From positions 100,967-164,966 of the forward strand of contig CAJNYU010000687.1 of assembly GCA_905331475.1 (NCBI GenBank): a stretch of 64,000 nucleotides of DNA. The letters run 5' to 3'. The notes under the pieces were generated by a model. It worked only from the letters and a program-made list of their open reading frames with translations. It had not been told where the DNA came from and did no database searches. Numbering within the stretch: position 1 is the first letter of the stretch; the number at the start of each line of letters is the position of its first letter. The stretch comes from Rotaria socialis (Eukaryota > Rotifera > Eurotatoria > Philodinida > Philodinidae). The position numbers were made by a program, and so were the translations under genes. Positions 1 to 11,300 of this stretch are shown here, piece by piece.

Positions 1-1585
1 AAGAACCATAGGTTTGTCTAACATTTGGATTGCGTTTTGTTGTTGCATAAAGATTAGTAGTAGGATTCGTTGTTATTCCTACTCCATTAGAGTGGCTATC
101 GAGCATAACAACAGGTGACGGAGCTGTACGTCTCGAGCTTAAAACATGTGCTGAACGTGAACGAGCATAAGTAGTTTGGGGAGGTTTCTGTGTTGTTGTA
201 TTCATAAATGTTGAATCCATATTTGGATGAGCAAAAGTATATTTAATTGCTGATGAATTTAATGATGCTGTTGAAAGTGTTCGATTTGACGGTAAAACAA
301 AACGAGAATGAACAGCTGCTGCTGCAGCTGTTGAACCAAAACGAGATGGTGTTGCTGGTGGCTTTGTTGCATTTGTTGTTGTTGTTGTTGTTGTTGTTGC
401 TGCTGTCGATGATTGATTCGTATTGTTAGTTGCTATTAAAGTAGTCATTGTTGATGGGCCATTGTTTAAATTCATAGTTGCGTTTGTTGGTTGTGAACAT
501 TGAAAAGCAATTGTTGTTGGTCGTAAAACAGTTCTTGTGGATGCATTTGAATTATTTGGTAGAAGATTTGCGGCTGTTGCACGAAGTGGTGTAATCGAAA
601 CATTATCATTGGCACGTGTCGGTGAATGATTTGTGGATACTGGTAAAGTCGCTGAACGAGCACGTGCTGCTCGTGGATATCCTGTTGTAGAATGTTCATT
701 TGAAGAATGATTTGATTGAATTAAATTTGTAGATAACATTGAAGTATAAGTTGCTGCCGAATCAGACATTGGTGCATAAGAAAATGGAATACTACGATAA
801 TGGTCTGTGTCAGGTATCATTGCTGAGCGATATGAATGTTTTCTCTCTTCTCCATATTCAACACTATGTGGTGAAGAAAGTGCTGATCCTGATGATGTGT
901 GAGAATACGGAAGATATACACTATTATATATTGATTGATTACTAGATTTAGGTGTTGTATCTCTACTTGTTCTTTCATCAGGTAGATGAACAATAATAAC
1001 CGGTGGATTTCCAGCTGAATGATTTTCATTTGTTGTTGTTGCTTCATCTGCAGTTGATGTAGGTTTTGTTGATTTAGCTCGTACAGCCCAATCAGGTATT
1101 CGATTTGCTGTTGAATTAGCAGCAGCAGAAGTATTTGTTGTTGTTGTCGTTGTTGCTGTTGCTACTGCTGGTGTTGCTACAGGTGATGGCGATGATGCGA
1201 ATGATGATGGTGTTGAATATAAAGTACTACTTAAACGGCTGGCATTTATCTTTTGAGCTGCAGCACTCGTTGAGTTAAATGGTAAAAGTATTTGTGATGA
1301 ATAAAACGATGAAATACCAGATGAAGGTAGTGTTGCATCTGTATGTGCCCATGAACGATATGTATCACAGTTAGAATTACGCATTGCATCATGCGATGGA
1401 ACTTCATGTACAATAGGGACATCATTAAATGAAACACTTTTACGATGGGATGGGTCACGCGGTCGTTTAGCCGATAAAGATCGATAAGGACCTATGCGAG
1501 GTGGTAGAGAATTAGCAATTAATTCTTCAGATGTGCTGGTATGTGCTTCGCTCTGCCAATTCGTGGTTAATTGTTCTTTGGTCAT
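1..1585 (-). CDS. Ser/Thr/Ala-rich hypothetical protein, 3' end outside window
   Basis: An ATG at 1585-1583 on the minus strand opens a frame that I read codon by codon to base 2 without a stop: 528 residues, continuing past the left edge. No family is recognised. The protein looks mostly disordered, rich in Ser, Thr, Ala and Asn, with poly-Thr runs from ACA/GTT microsatellites (near 365-402 and 1135-1155). The most structured-looking part is the first 90 residues, where KSVSFND fits the K/R-x-V-x-F docking motif for protein phosphatase 1; that match is short and only suggestive. Codon composition and the absence of stops over 1.58 kb in an AT-rich genome argue strongly that it is coding. It is a single exon so far. 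It could be a scaffold or regulatory protein; no function is claimed. Confidence 0.75.
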   Translation of the reverse strand, partial: MTKEQLTTNWQSEAHTSTSEELIANSLPPRIGPYRSLSAKRPRDPSHRKSVSFNDVPIVHEVPSHDAMRNSNCDTYRSWAHTDATLPSSGISSFYSSQILLPFNSTSAAAQKINASRLSSTLYSTPSSFASSPSPVATPAVATATTTTTTNTSAAANSTANRIPDWAVRAKSTKPTSTADEATTTNENHSAGNPPVIIVHLPDERTSRDTTPKSSNQSIYNSVYLPYSHTSSGSALSSPHSVEYGEERKHSYRSAMIPDTDHYRSIPFSYAPMSDSAATYTSMLSTNLIQSNHSSNEHSTTGYPRAARARSATLPVSTNHSPTRANDNVSITPLRATAANLLPNNSNASTRTVLRPTTIAFQCSQPTNATMNLNNGPSTMTTLIATNNTNQSSTAATTTTTTTTNATKPPATPSRFGSTAAAAAVHSRFVLPSNRTLSTASLNSSAIKYTFAHPNMDSTFMNTTTQKPPQTTYARSRSAHVLSSRRTAPSPVVMLDSHSNGVGITTNPTTNLYATTKRNPNVRQTYGS

Positions 1586-3780
1586 GACGAAATTACATTC
1601 TCTATCTTAATGAAAATATGTAATTTTTGGCATATAGTACAATTTCGACAAAAAAATAGCTATTAGATATATGTACTTCTAGAAATAAATTGTATAACGA
1701 CGTTAAATTTTCTTCTTCTTTTTTTCTTTCTTGTTGTTAGAAGAGAAATGGCATCATCTTTTCATTTACGCCTGGCCATTCTCCATTTACTGTATATATG
1801 TTTGTCTAAACGAAAACATGAAACGACAACTTTCATATGTTACAAAAAAAAACGAGGCAATCGCAAAATGAAAAAAAAATGAGAAGTGACAGTTATAGTA
1901 ACAAATCGATCTCTTTTTTTACTCTATTCTTCTCTTTTTTCTCTCCCATTTTTCTGGTGGTGCTCGAAGGTGTAAAAAGAAGCGAACAAAACATTTTCGT
2001 ACCTTTACAGTTTAATCATTGTCTATCTTTTTCTAAACTTATTTTAAGAAAAAAAATCATTTCTTAATCTGTCTGTATTTGTTTTTTTATGATAAACTAT
2101 ACATATGCGGCGATCAAGTCCCACATAAGAACACATACACATATCGATGTTTAAAGAATAATAAAGAAAACTGTGCATGATTGAAGTTTACTTTGAACGT
2201 GCAGCATCAAGCAAACAAGACTCTTTCTTTTATTTTGACATCGTTCTGATTTCTCATTCTTCTACTTCGATACTCGTCTCAATTTTTTTCAACGGACGAT
2301 GCCAGTAGCAAACGTCACTTAAACACTATGAGATGATGATGGTGGTAATGAAGAATAAGAAAGAATTGTGTGAGTTTGCATTCGCTGTTGCTATTACTGT
2401 TATTCTTTTTAGAAAAAGAAATTTGAATAAAACATACACACATATAAAAAAAAAAAAAGAAGAAGGAGCAAACGACAATGGTGACTACTGCATACAATAT
2501 ATAAGTGTGAAAACATTGATTAAATATTAGCAGAGAAAAAAAGCGAGTCAAAAAAGCTAACACCAACGATGACTTATTCTTGTTTTGTTTCTTTATTAGT
2601 AAAAGAAAACTTCGATTCAATGTCACCATTCGCTAAAAGCAAAGACAGTTTGCAAGAGTAGAAGAATAATCAGTTATGCATATAAAAAGAAAATAAATAA
2701 ATCAACGAAGAATATTGTCTGTCGAACTTGAACAAGTACAGAATCTCCTCTGAATAAACGTATAAATGAAGAATCATTTTCATCGATACATTTGTTTTCC
2801 AATAAATTTATAGCGGCACCGATGTTAGTTTTCTTTCGATGTAAATCTTTATCATTACAAGTTAAAATATTTTTGTTCCAAACGGAATCACAATTTGTTA
2901 AAATTTCTTTTTGTTCTGATATTATCTTCTGTGGAATTTATTCTGCTTTTTGCTTTTTTGGTTAAGACTCATTTGATCATATTGAGGTACCTTATTTTCG
3001 TACTTTAATTTATTTTAATAACAAACGAAAATGAGTAAAATGCAAGAGAAACCTGTTAATTTGCAATTTGCAGCTAAGTTTACTATGGAATGTTTAATAA
3101 ACATTAAAGTTGATTGCTGCACTTGAGGAAGCCAAGTGAAATCGTCAACAATTCAGAACCTGATATATATATCACAGCAGCGAAGAAGAAGAAAAATAGC
3201 TTCTCAAACGGAAACTTTTCAGACAAAAATAAATGTACTTTTGATAAGCAAACTTTTTCAAAATATGACATTTTATGATTTCTTCTCTATTGAATGCTTC
3301 TACACGATCTTTATTTTTATATTAAACTAATTCATAAGATTCAATTGAAAACTATATCAGCAAAAAAAATCTTTTTTTTTCCTCCTTATGGATTCTTCAT
3401 AATTTTGATTCTAAAATGGTTGAGAACGGAAGTGCGCTAGATGGTCTTCGTAAATATAGATATCTTTTTTTTAACGAACTCATTCTACTGACTAATTTGA
3501 TTCATGTATTTCTTGAACTTCATACTGTAATCATGTAACAAACATGCTGATTAGCAAACAGAATTAACAATAAAAGTCTACATTTTCTCATTTACACATC
3601 AAATATGAAGTCGAAAATATTTGAGTCAGCTATGGTGAATCTATAAAAATTTTATTTATTTGATGATTCTTCTAATGAATGTTTTGCATTAAGTAACAAT
3701 AATATCAAATGAATGTTGGCAATTTGCTGATGAAAAAAATATTCCCACAAAAAACATTCTAGCCATTGATAACAATATTT
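1586..3780. other. Intergenic, no gene recognised
   Basis: Upstream region of the minus-strand Ser/Thr-rich gene. Homopolymer A and T runs and AT-rich unique sequence; short frames here (for example the Phe-rich one at 2315-2629) are low-complexity chance ORFs. No splice-linked coding chain was found on either strand. Confidence 0.5.
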
Positions 3781-4209
3781 TGTGGAACTCACATATATTT
3801 TCGAAGAAAATGATGAGTGTAAGCTTAAAAGCGAGATTTTTGCGGCTCGCCCCACCTCCCCATTACAGATATTAATGAGCTTAAAATTGTGCTAATTAGG
3901 AGCTTGACTAATTAGGCTGCTATTTCTTCTTTTTTTAATTGCAGACGACACGAAAAAAAGCAATGCTTGTCCATTACAAACCATCGTAACTAGTTTAGTG
4001 TACCATTACAGACCATAGAAACTGATCTCTGCCATTGTTAAATATACGAGCTAACAATTAATATTCCATTGCAGACATAGGCAATGACCTAATTATAGGT
4101 TTTGAAAATCAAGGTAGATTTTTCAGATGGACTATTTTGAACTAGTTTTAATAAGCCTAAGGGATATATGTGAGTTCCACATTTTAGCCCCAACGGGGCT
4201 GAGCTAACA
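3781..4209. mobile_element. Dispersed TG..CA repeat, copy 1
   Basis: About 430 bp that recurs in the same orientation at 49775-50180. It begins TGTGGAACTCACATATA, has an inverted match GATATATGTGAGTTCCACA near its end (about 4163-4181), then a GC hairpin (AGCCCCAACGGGGCT) and ends GCTAACA. No duplication of the flanks is visible at this copy, so it is probably older than copy 2. It has no coding capacity. It could be a solo LTR (TG..CA ends) or a foldback MITE. Confidence 0.7.
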
Positions 4210-6066
4210 AGCTCTTTAACTAATTGCAAAATAGCATTGAGTTACGTCAATCTCTTGGATCTCGATTAGTGTATCTTTAAGCATTGATACTATCAATTAA
4301 AGATCAAATTATTAATCAAAACAAAAAATTTTCTTCTCGACCAAAAATCATATAGACGCCATAGACTTTCGAATATTGATATTATCAAGATGGCCTTTAA
4401 CGGTCTACATGTGACATTGAAACAATAATTTATATTTGTTTTCATAAGAGGCTGTCGACCTTACATGTTTCTATCATTAAAATACGCGATTCATTTCTTT
4501 ATCCACTAATACAAGTATAAATTTCAAATGAATAATGCGTATGAAGTGAACTACTACCATCTATGTTCTATAAATATGGTTGGTGAATAGATGATTATGA
4601 TTCATTTTTTTCTTTCTTTCTTCTCCAAAAGAGAGCTATAGATCGGAGACGATGTAAAAATTGCGAGTAGGCGTAGGTGAATAAGCGACGTTGTCGTATT
4701 TGTTTGCTAGCCATTTTTTCCTATTTCTCTTCACGTTGTTTTGTTCCTGTTGAATACTCGTACGTTATTTTCATTTGTTTCTTCATCGTATTAAATCCTA
4801 CAGGTACGTTTATTGATATTATAAAATGTTCTTATCACTGGATAAGTAACATACACGTTCTGCATTAATTCAATCATCATTTACATAAAAGATATATTTT
4901 GATACAGTAAATCATATATAAGGACTATTGTTACCACATAGATTTCTTGTTTGAACAAAGATTGTGTTTATGTAATCAAGTCTACATTTTTTTTCTTCGC
5001 TTCGAATGCGCCCATTTCTTTTCGTTTCTTTTTTTTTTACCGTTGTTATCGATATGTGTTCGAATCCATAGGGAAATTCAATCTCAAGCTAGCGAAGTGG
5101 AGTAGATTAATTTTTTTATCCAAGCTATGCATGATTTATTACTCAGTTCCGCGCTATGATAATGCATACAACATGATCTATAGCAGATGAATCTAGGGTG
5201 AAATAAACCATTTCCTCTTAAGAGGCAAACAAAAATCATTTTTTACACCTCAAATACAAGTGATAAAGATTTATTCAAGTATTGTAAAAAAAACAATTGA
5301 ATAGAAAACGTGCGCATTATATTTGATTTGCATTGTTTATTAGCTTTCGATAGACTTTTCTTGCATTATTCTATATCTATTAATAAGAGATATATAATAA
5401 ACTACTGGCTAAGAACGGAATCCTCTGTGATAGTTCCTTCCGATTTCAACAATCGTGTTTTTCTAATAGATATTGCATTGTATTCTAACTGAAACTAATA
5501 GAATATCCGTTCTTATTGAGATTTGACTAACGGTTGATTGAAAGTTTAACTCGTATAGAATTGAGACAGAATAGATAAGTTTACTCAAAATATAAAACTT
5601 TCAAAAGATGCAAGCTGCATAGATTGCCCATGGGAGAAGATTTATATCTTAGTCGAATTGAAAATTTTTCTATGCGCAATACTTCTGAGCTTAAAGTCAG
5701 TCCCAATAGGAACCTGCTTCCTTTCAAGTTTCTCATTAGAATATTATACTGTATCTATAGACTGAAAATATTATTGAAATCGGAAGTGAATACGCGTCAA
5801 AGTACAATCGTAGGAGAAACCTATTAGATATTCCTCTGAATAATCTCGCAATCACTGCTGACCAATTTAGCACAAACGAGTGCCTGTTTTAATTTATTCA
5901 TTTTCCTTCAAGTTTCTTTTGTAATACTCGAATGATACGCGCATCTTCGTGCACGGTAATTAATAAATAATTATTTTTCGTATGCTTGGTCTGTTCAATC
6001 AAGCGTACAGACGAAATAAATACATATATAGAGACATGTAGTTTGTTCTTTTTTCTTATTTTAAAG
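4210..6066. other. Intergenic, upstream of RAB3IP-like gene
   Basis: AT-rich sequence without a recognisable gene. The last bases before 6067 (T-rich tract ending TTTTAAAG) form a good 3' splice acceptor directly before the ATG. A 5'UTR intron or spliced-leader trans-splicing is therefore possible. Confidence 0.5.
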
Positions 6067-7763
6067 ATGATGACGATGGAACGAACCTCATTGGCTAATA
6101 CAATTGAATCTCTTCTCGATCATCGTAGTGATGTTAGTGATGCGAACAGTGTTGATTCGTATGTACTATAGATTTCTACGTAATAGAATGTAGAAGTTAT
6201 GAATTTATTTTTAAATAGAGCGTTTAGTATTGAAAATGGGGTTGTTACAACACCGGAGCCCATCGAACATTCAACATCATCTGCAACATTACTGAATGAA
6301 TTACAAAGAGTTAAGGAAGATCTTAAAAGTAAAGATATTGAAATACAACGAGCTCATGAAATACGTGAAAATACAGATCGAGAAATTGAAGATCTTACGG
6401 CATCTCTATTTGAAGTAATTATCGCCAAAAAAAAAGAATAGATCTTTCTAATATTAATAAATTTTCAATTAGTCTGCTCATTCCATGGTTGAACAAGCAA
6501 AATATGCTCAAGCTAATGCTGAACAAAAACTTAAAACTGCAAATCAAACAGTAACTTTAATCTCAGCATGGTTAATTTTTGAATTTTCAATCATATCTTT
6601 AGGTCGACGCTCTTGTTCTTGAAAATACTCAACTAAAGAAAAGTGTTAGTGAACTAAAAGAAATCATAAATAATTGTCGTTCATCATTAATACCAAATCG
6701 TTCGTCACCAGTAACATCCGTTCTATCATCAACGGAACAACAACCAGAATCAAGTATTCGTCGAATAGTACGAGAAAAACTTCACAAACGTTCATCATCA
6801 GATCTACAACAATCATTATCATCAATTGATATATCAACAAAAATGGATACTAATGTTGTAAGTTTTATCTAGACTTGCAATATATATTTTTTTGTTTCTA
6901 ATCTCTATCTTGTCATAATAACAATCAATAGAATGATTCGCCTATGGTAAGAATACTTTAGTTAAGCGCCAACTAAAACCTCTTATAGCATGAATATTTT
7001 TTATGTTTACTCTCTATGATAAGAATCTTTCATTGTTCGTTTTTTGTTTGTTTAGGTTGATACTGTTTTATTAAGAGAATTTGCACGTTGGGAAGAAAAA
7101 CCCTTGATAGGATGTGATTCGTCTGCATTTATGCATCGAATTTATAGTGAAGATATTTTACCATGTTTAACATTCCCGAATGCTGATGTAAAATTTTCAT
7201 CTTACGAAGTACATACATTTTATTTTTTTTCTTGTATTGCATAGCTTTCATCAAGAATTCTTACAGCCATTGAACAGAACGATGTAACTATGGAAACATG
7301 TCATATGAGAACAATAGATGAAAATATGAAGTAAAATTAATTAAATTATGAAGATTTTCATTGTGCAATTTATGTTCTCTTGCAGAATTTGCTCATTGAT
7401 GGGCGATCTTTGCCAATGTAATTATCGTGTTCGATTAGGTGAAAACGGTGAATGGTATCCCATATCACGTTTATCAAGAAATCGAGTAAATAATTGTTTT
7501 CTGTTTCTCTTTTCTTTAATATATCTTCCATGATTATTTTGTTTTTAATTAAAAGATTGCTTCTGTTTGTGATTTTTTTACTTTCATTCGTCATGTTCAA
7601 TCGGGACTTGTCAAAAGTGATAGTAAGAAACCAAAAAAAAAAAAATAATAATATTACATTTGATTAATTCTTTTTTTGCTATTTATTATTAACAGCACGA
7701 AATCGTTATAACAAAATCATTGAGCTTCGAAAACAAATGGCTTTTGCACGTCTTGGTTTATGA
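6067..7763 (+). CDS. RAB3IP: Rabin8/RAB3IP-like Rab guanine nucleotide exchange factor
   Basis: Ten exons join in phase into 362 residues: 6067-6158, 6219-6414, 6473-6550, 6603-6857, 6932-6946, 7056-7187, 7245-7330, 7386-7485, 7556-7622, 7696-7763. Residues about 48-160 form the Sec2-type coiled coil, including the family's ELTASLFE-like stretch (IEDLTASLFE here). The C-terminal exons (residues 213-362) match the conserved Rabin8/GRAB tail: VDTVLLREFARWEE, YSEDILPCLTF, a CQCNYRVRLG segment and the terminal ELRKQMAFARLGL. The family activates Rab8/Rab3 on exocytic and ciliary vesicles. A Ser-rich linker (about 150-205) separates the two parts. Exon 5 is a 15-nt microexon (NDSPM). The protein is shorter than vertebrate homologues (about 460 aa), mainly at the N-terminus. 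ATG 6067 is chosen because a strong acceptor precedes it; the frame extends to 5986 but reads non-conserved sequence. Confidence 0.9.
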
Positions 7764-8346
7764 ATATAAAATGCCTATTTATTATTTTGTGCCACCAGGG
7801 TGACCTCGTGCATTTATTCAGTTTTTGAAAGGGTATTATCTTGCTCGCATTCCATTTATGTTATAGTCTATATATTTTCATAAAACGATCAAGTTTCCTT
7901 TTTCTCCCTTCATTTAATACAAAAAAAAAACAAAGAGAGAAGAAAAAAGACAATTTTTCTATCTTCCAGCATCTTGTTTCCTTGCTGCGATCTGTATATT
8001 GTGCTTCTATTTGTTTGTCCTCTCTGTATACATGTTTGAAAACGCAACAAAAAAAAAAGAATTAATTAACAAGAAAAAATTGCAACAGAATAATCAATTT
8101 ATTCGAACAAATTAATTACAGTTTAAAAAAAAAAGAAAAATCAAAGAAATTTACAATTGAAATTAATAGTCGCACGAATTTAAAGTGAAAGACTGATCAT
8201 GAAAAAGAAAATGACATAATTAAATGCAGAATATTCAAGGTGGCTGAAAAAGGCAATGAACTAAGAATTTTATTTTTGCTATTAAAAAAAGTCAGAATCA
8301 TTTACTAGTCAACAGAATATACCGACTAGTAGGGCATGTTAGCTAA
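7764..8346. other. Convergent intergenic spacer
   Basis: Separates the 3' ends of the RAB3IP-like gene (plus) and VPS8 (minus). It carries A and T homopolymers expected of 3' UTRs. No gene was seen. Confidence 0.5.
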
Positions 8347-11300
8347 TTACTCAGATGATGAAAGATAATCTCGCCATCTATCCGATAATTGTAAGGATGT
8401 TGATGATGAAAATGGTTTACTAATAGACGTTTGAATCCTCTCATCATTATCATCTATATTTAAATGATGAGCATTTAAGCGTTTTCTTTCAAGCATAGCC
8501 GTGACAACTTGTTGTTGAATATTATTTAGAGTAATTTGTTTTTCATTTTGATCCGAATGCATTGATGTTAATCGTCTTACTTCTGGGCGTATAATCGGTG
8601 CTGCTCTTGTAGTTGCTGCTGCTGTGGTGGTGGTGGTGGTGGTTGTTGTTGTTGATTGTCTCGTTGTAGTACATTGTGGACAAAAATTATTATTTGATTG
8701 TTCTGTTTGAATTTCCATTAAACAGCTCAGATGAAAAACATGTCGACATGCAAATATGATAAATTTATTCTTTTGTTCCTGTTTTTTATCAATGTCTTGT
8801 TGTTGTTGTTGATTGAGTATTTTTTGACAATATGTGCATTGATTTAAACGTATGGGTACACTACGATTCATAATTGTACACATTTGGTGAATATCATCAT
8901 TTAAATCGCGTTGTAATAAACGTCGTGTTGTTTCAAGTAGGCGTAATTCAAACGAACAATTTTCCAACATCGATTGAATTAACTGACGAACTTCGAATGT
9001 ACTACGAATATTTGTATCCGAGCGTTTGCGAGTACCTTTTGTTATATCAACAACATCTGTGCCCATAATTAGTTCAAGTATCGATGGTAATGTAACATAA
9101 CCAATCATACTATTTAATATTTCACCGTAGATACGACGAAATGCACCTGATTGTTCACCATCAAATGAATGTGATGATAGTTCTAAAATTTTCTGAAGAA
9201 ATTTTAACCATAAATCTTCGCGTTCTTTTTTATCTTTCAATTTAATAGTTGTACGTTGACAAAAATGTACACAATCTAATGCCATTTGATATAACTGATC
9301 GATTGTTGTCCATTCATGCATGGATTCCAATAGAAGATCAAACGTTTCGGCATATTGACCAAGTCGTTCCAGTAAATAAGCAATGGATGGTATTAATAAA
9401 GGAGATTGATATTTTCTTATTATACCAAGAACGTCTTGTTCACGATAATTTTCAGATTTACTTTTTAGAAATAACAACAATTGTGATGGATCATTTTGTG
9501 CAAGTAAATCAATATAATGTAAATAATGTGATGGGTCGATATGAATAACTGCTGGCGGAGATGACGAAGAGGAAGACGAAGATTTTGTATCGTCAGTATA
9601 AGCAAAGCAACTCTAAAAATATAAATTTTTCTTTTCAATGATTTCGCAACAATTGTATAGAGGGAGGGAATTTCAATGAATTTCTTATGATGACTTGAAA
9701 CATAATATTACTCAAATACTTCTTGATGTATTCTTATGGCATAGAAGCAACTCGAATTCAATTTTTGCACTCGAAATAACTTCCATTAATTTTGAAAAGC
9801 TTTGTTTTGTTACTACTACTGTTGATCTTGACAAGTTTATACTTGAAAAAAACGTATGTCATAATGTCTTTTTAAAACATTTCCTATTTGGTGCATTGAA
9901 AAATAGTTTATGTAAAGGTTTAAAATTTGCTTACTTTTAAAATTCCATATTCTGCTTTTTCGTTCTTTCCAATCAATTTCAATACTTTTCCTAAATCCAT
10001 TTGAAAAAATATACAAAATAATTTAAAAGCTTTAAATGAATCTGTTTCAATTATGGTAAGAAAATTATCCATTATTTTGCTATGAACTTTACTCCGTTCG
10101 CGTTCATCCAGTGCTGGCCATAATGTTCTTATATAGCGAAACAATTCCAATCTTCGATGTCCATCATTTAAATAACATTCCAGGATTAGATCATACTCAT
10201 TTTTTTCAGCATAAATTATTTCGCAAACACGCCAAAATTGTGCTTGTCTTGCAAGCGTAAGTAAACGAATAAGATCAAATTCTTGCAAACCAGCTGCTTG
10301 AATAACATCAATTAGTGCTTGTTCACGTTCATCTTTACTATCAATACTATCATTCATAGATGTTACAACCGATTTGCATAGATACTCAAGAACCTAGAAA
10401 AATAAAATAGGCCTTAACTAAACGAGCCCATGATTGTTATACGATTTGCTATCGTATTTTATTAACGTCGGTTACTACGCATTCATCAATCTCATTTCTG
10501 ACTGTTTGAGCGGATATTCAGATTTCTACTTCGATACTTTCAAGTTCCATCTCGATTTAAGTTTCACGAAGAAATAGACATCAATACGCGCTTTAAATTT
10601 ATTTAAATTATTTTTTTGAGTTCATATTTTTATTCCCTGTGATTAGCTGGAATGCGAGCGTTATTGTTATTTGAAAGTGATATGTAACCTTTCGAAAAAG
10701 AATTCTATGGGCTGTTGTCGAAAAGAAAATAAGAAATCAACGAACAATGATAATGGTACGAAAAAAACCAAGAAAAACAAAGCAAAAAAACAGAGAACTT
10801 CAGTAAATAATAAAATGAACAAAAATAAAAACCGATATATTTACTTGTATGTTATAGAAAGACAAGAAAAAAGTAACAATAAAAACAATCGATGAACAAT
10901 CTGATTCAAAATTTCAAGCAACCACTGATCAAATTCAATTGTTCTCTAAAGTTGACAAATCTCTTCAACAGCAACAACAACCATCAATTCAAATTCCTGT
11001 TGATGAAAATACTTTAGAACCTCGAACAACATCACCACCGTCTATTACATCTTCACGCCTTGAAATTGATCACCACGTCATCGATAATATTTCTTCTTCA
11101 GATAATATTCATTCTATAAAAACATTCAATGATCTACAAGCATTCGTTGAACAAAACAAAAAGCCTATTTCAATTGTTTTTTTCTATGCTCCTTATTGTC
11201 CGTATTCAAAACGTGCAATGTATGGTCTTCGTCAATGGGCACGCGCAAATAAAAATCGCGTTTTTTTATATGAAGCCGACGTTGAACAAGCGTTACAGCT

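Noticed and set aside
2315..2629. 104-codon Phe-rich minus ORF
   Set aside because: Made of homopolymer T/A tracts and AT-rich noise.
5050..5075. GTTCGAATCC resembling a tRNA B box
   Set aside because: No A box, cloverleaf arms or acceptor stem can be formed around it.
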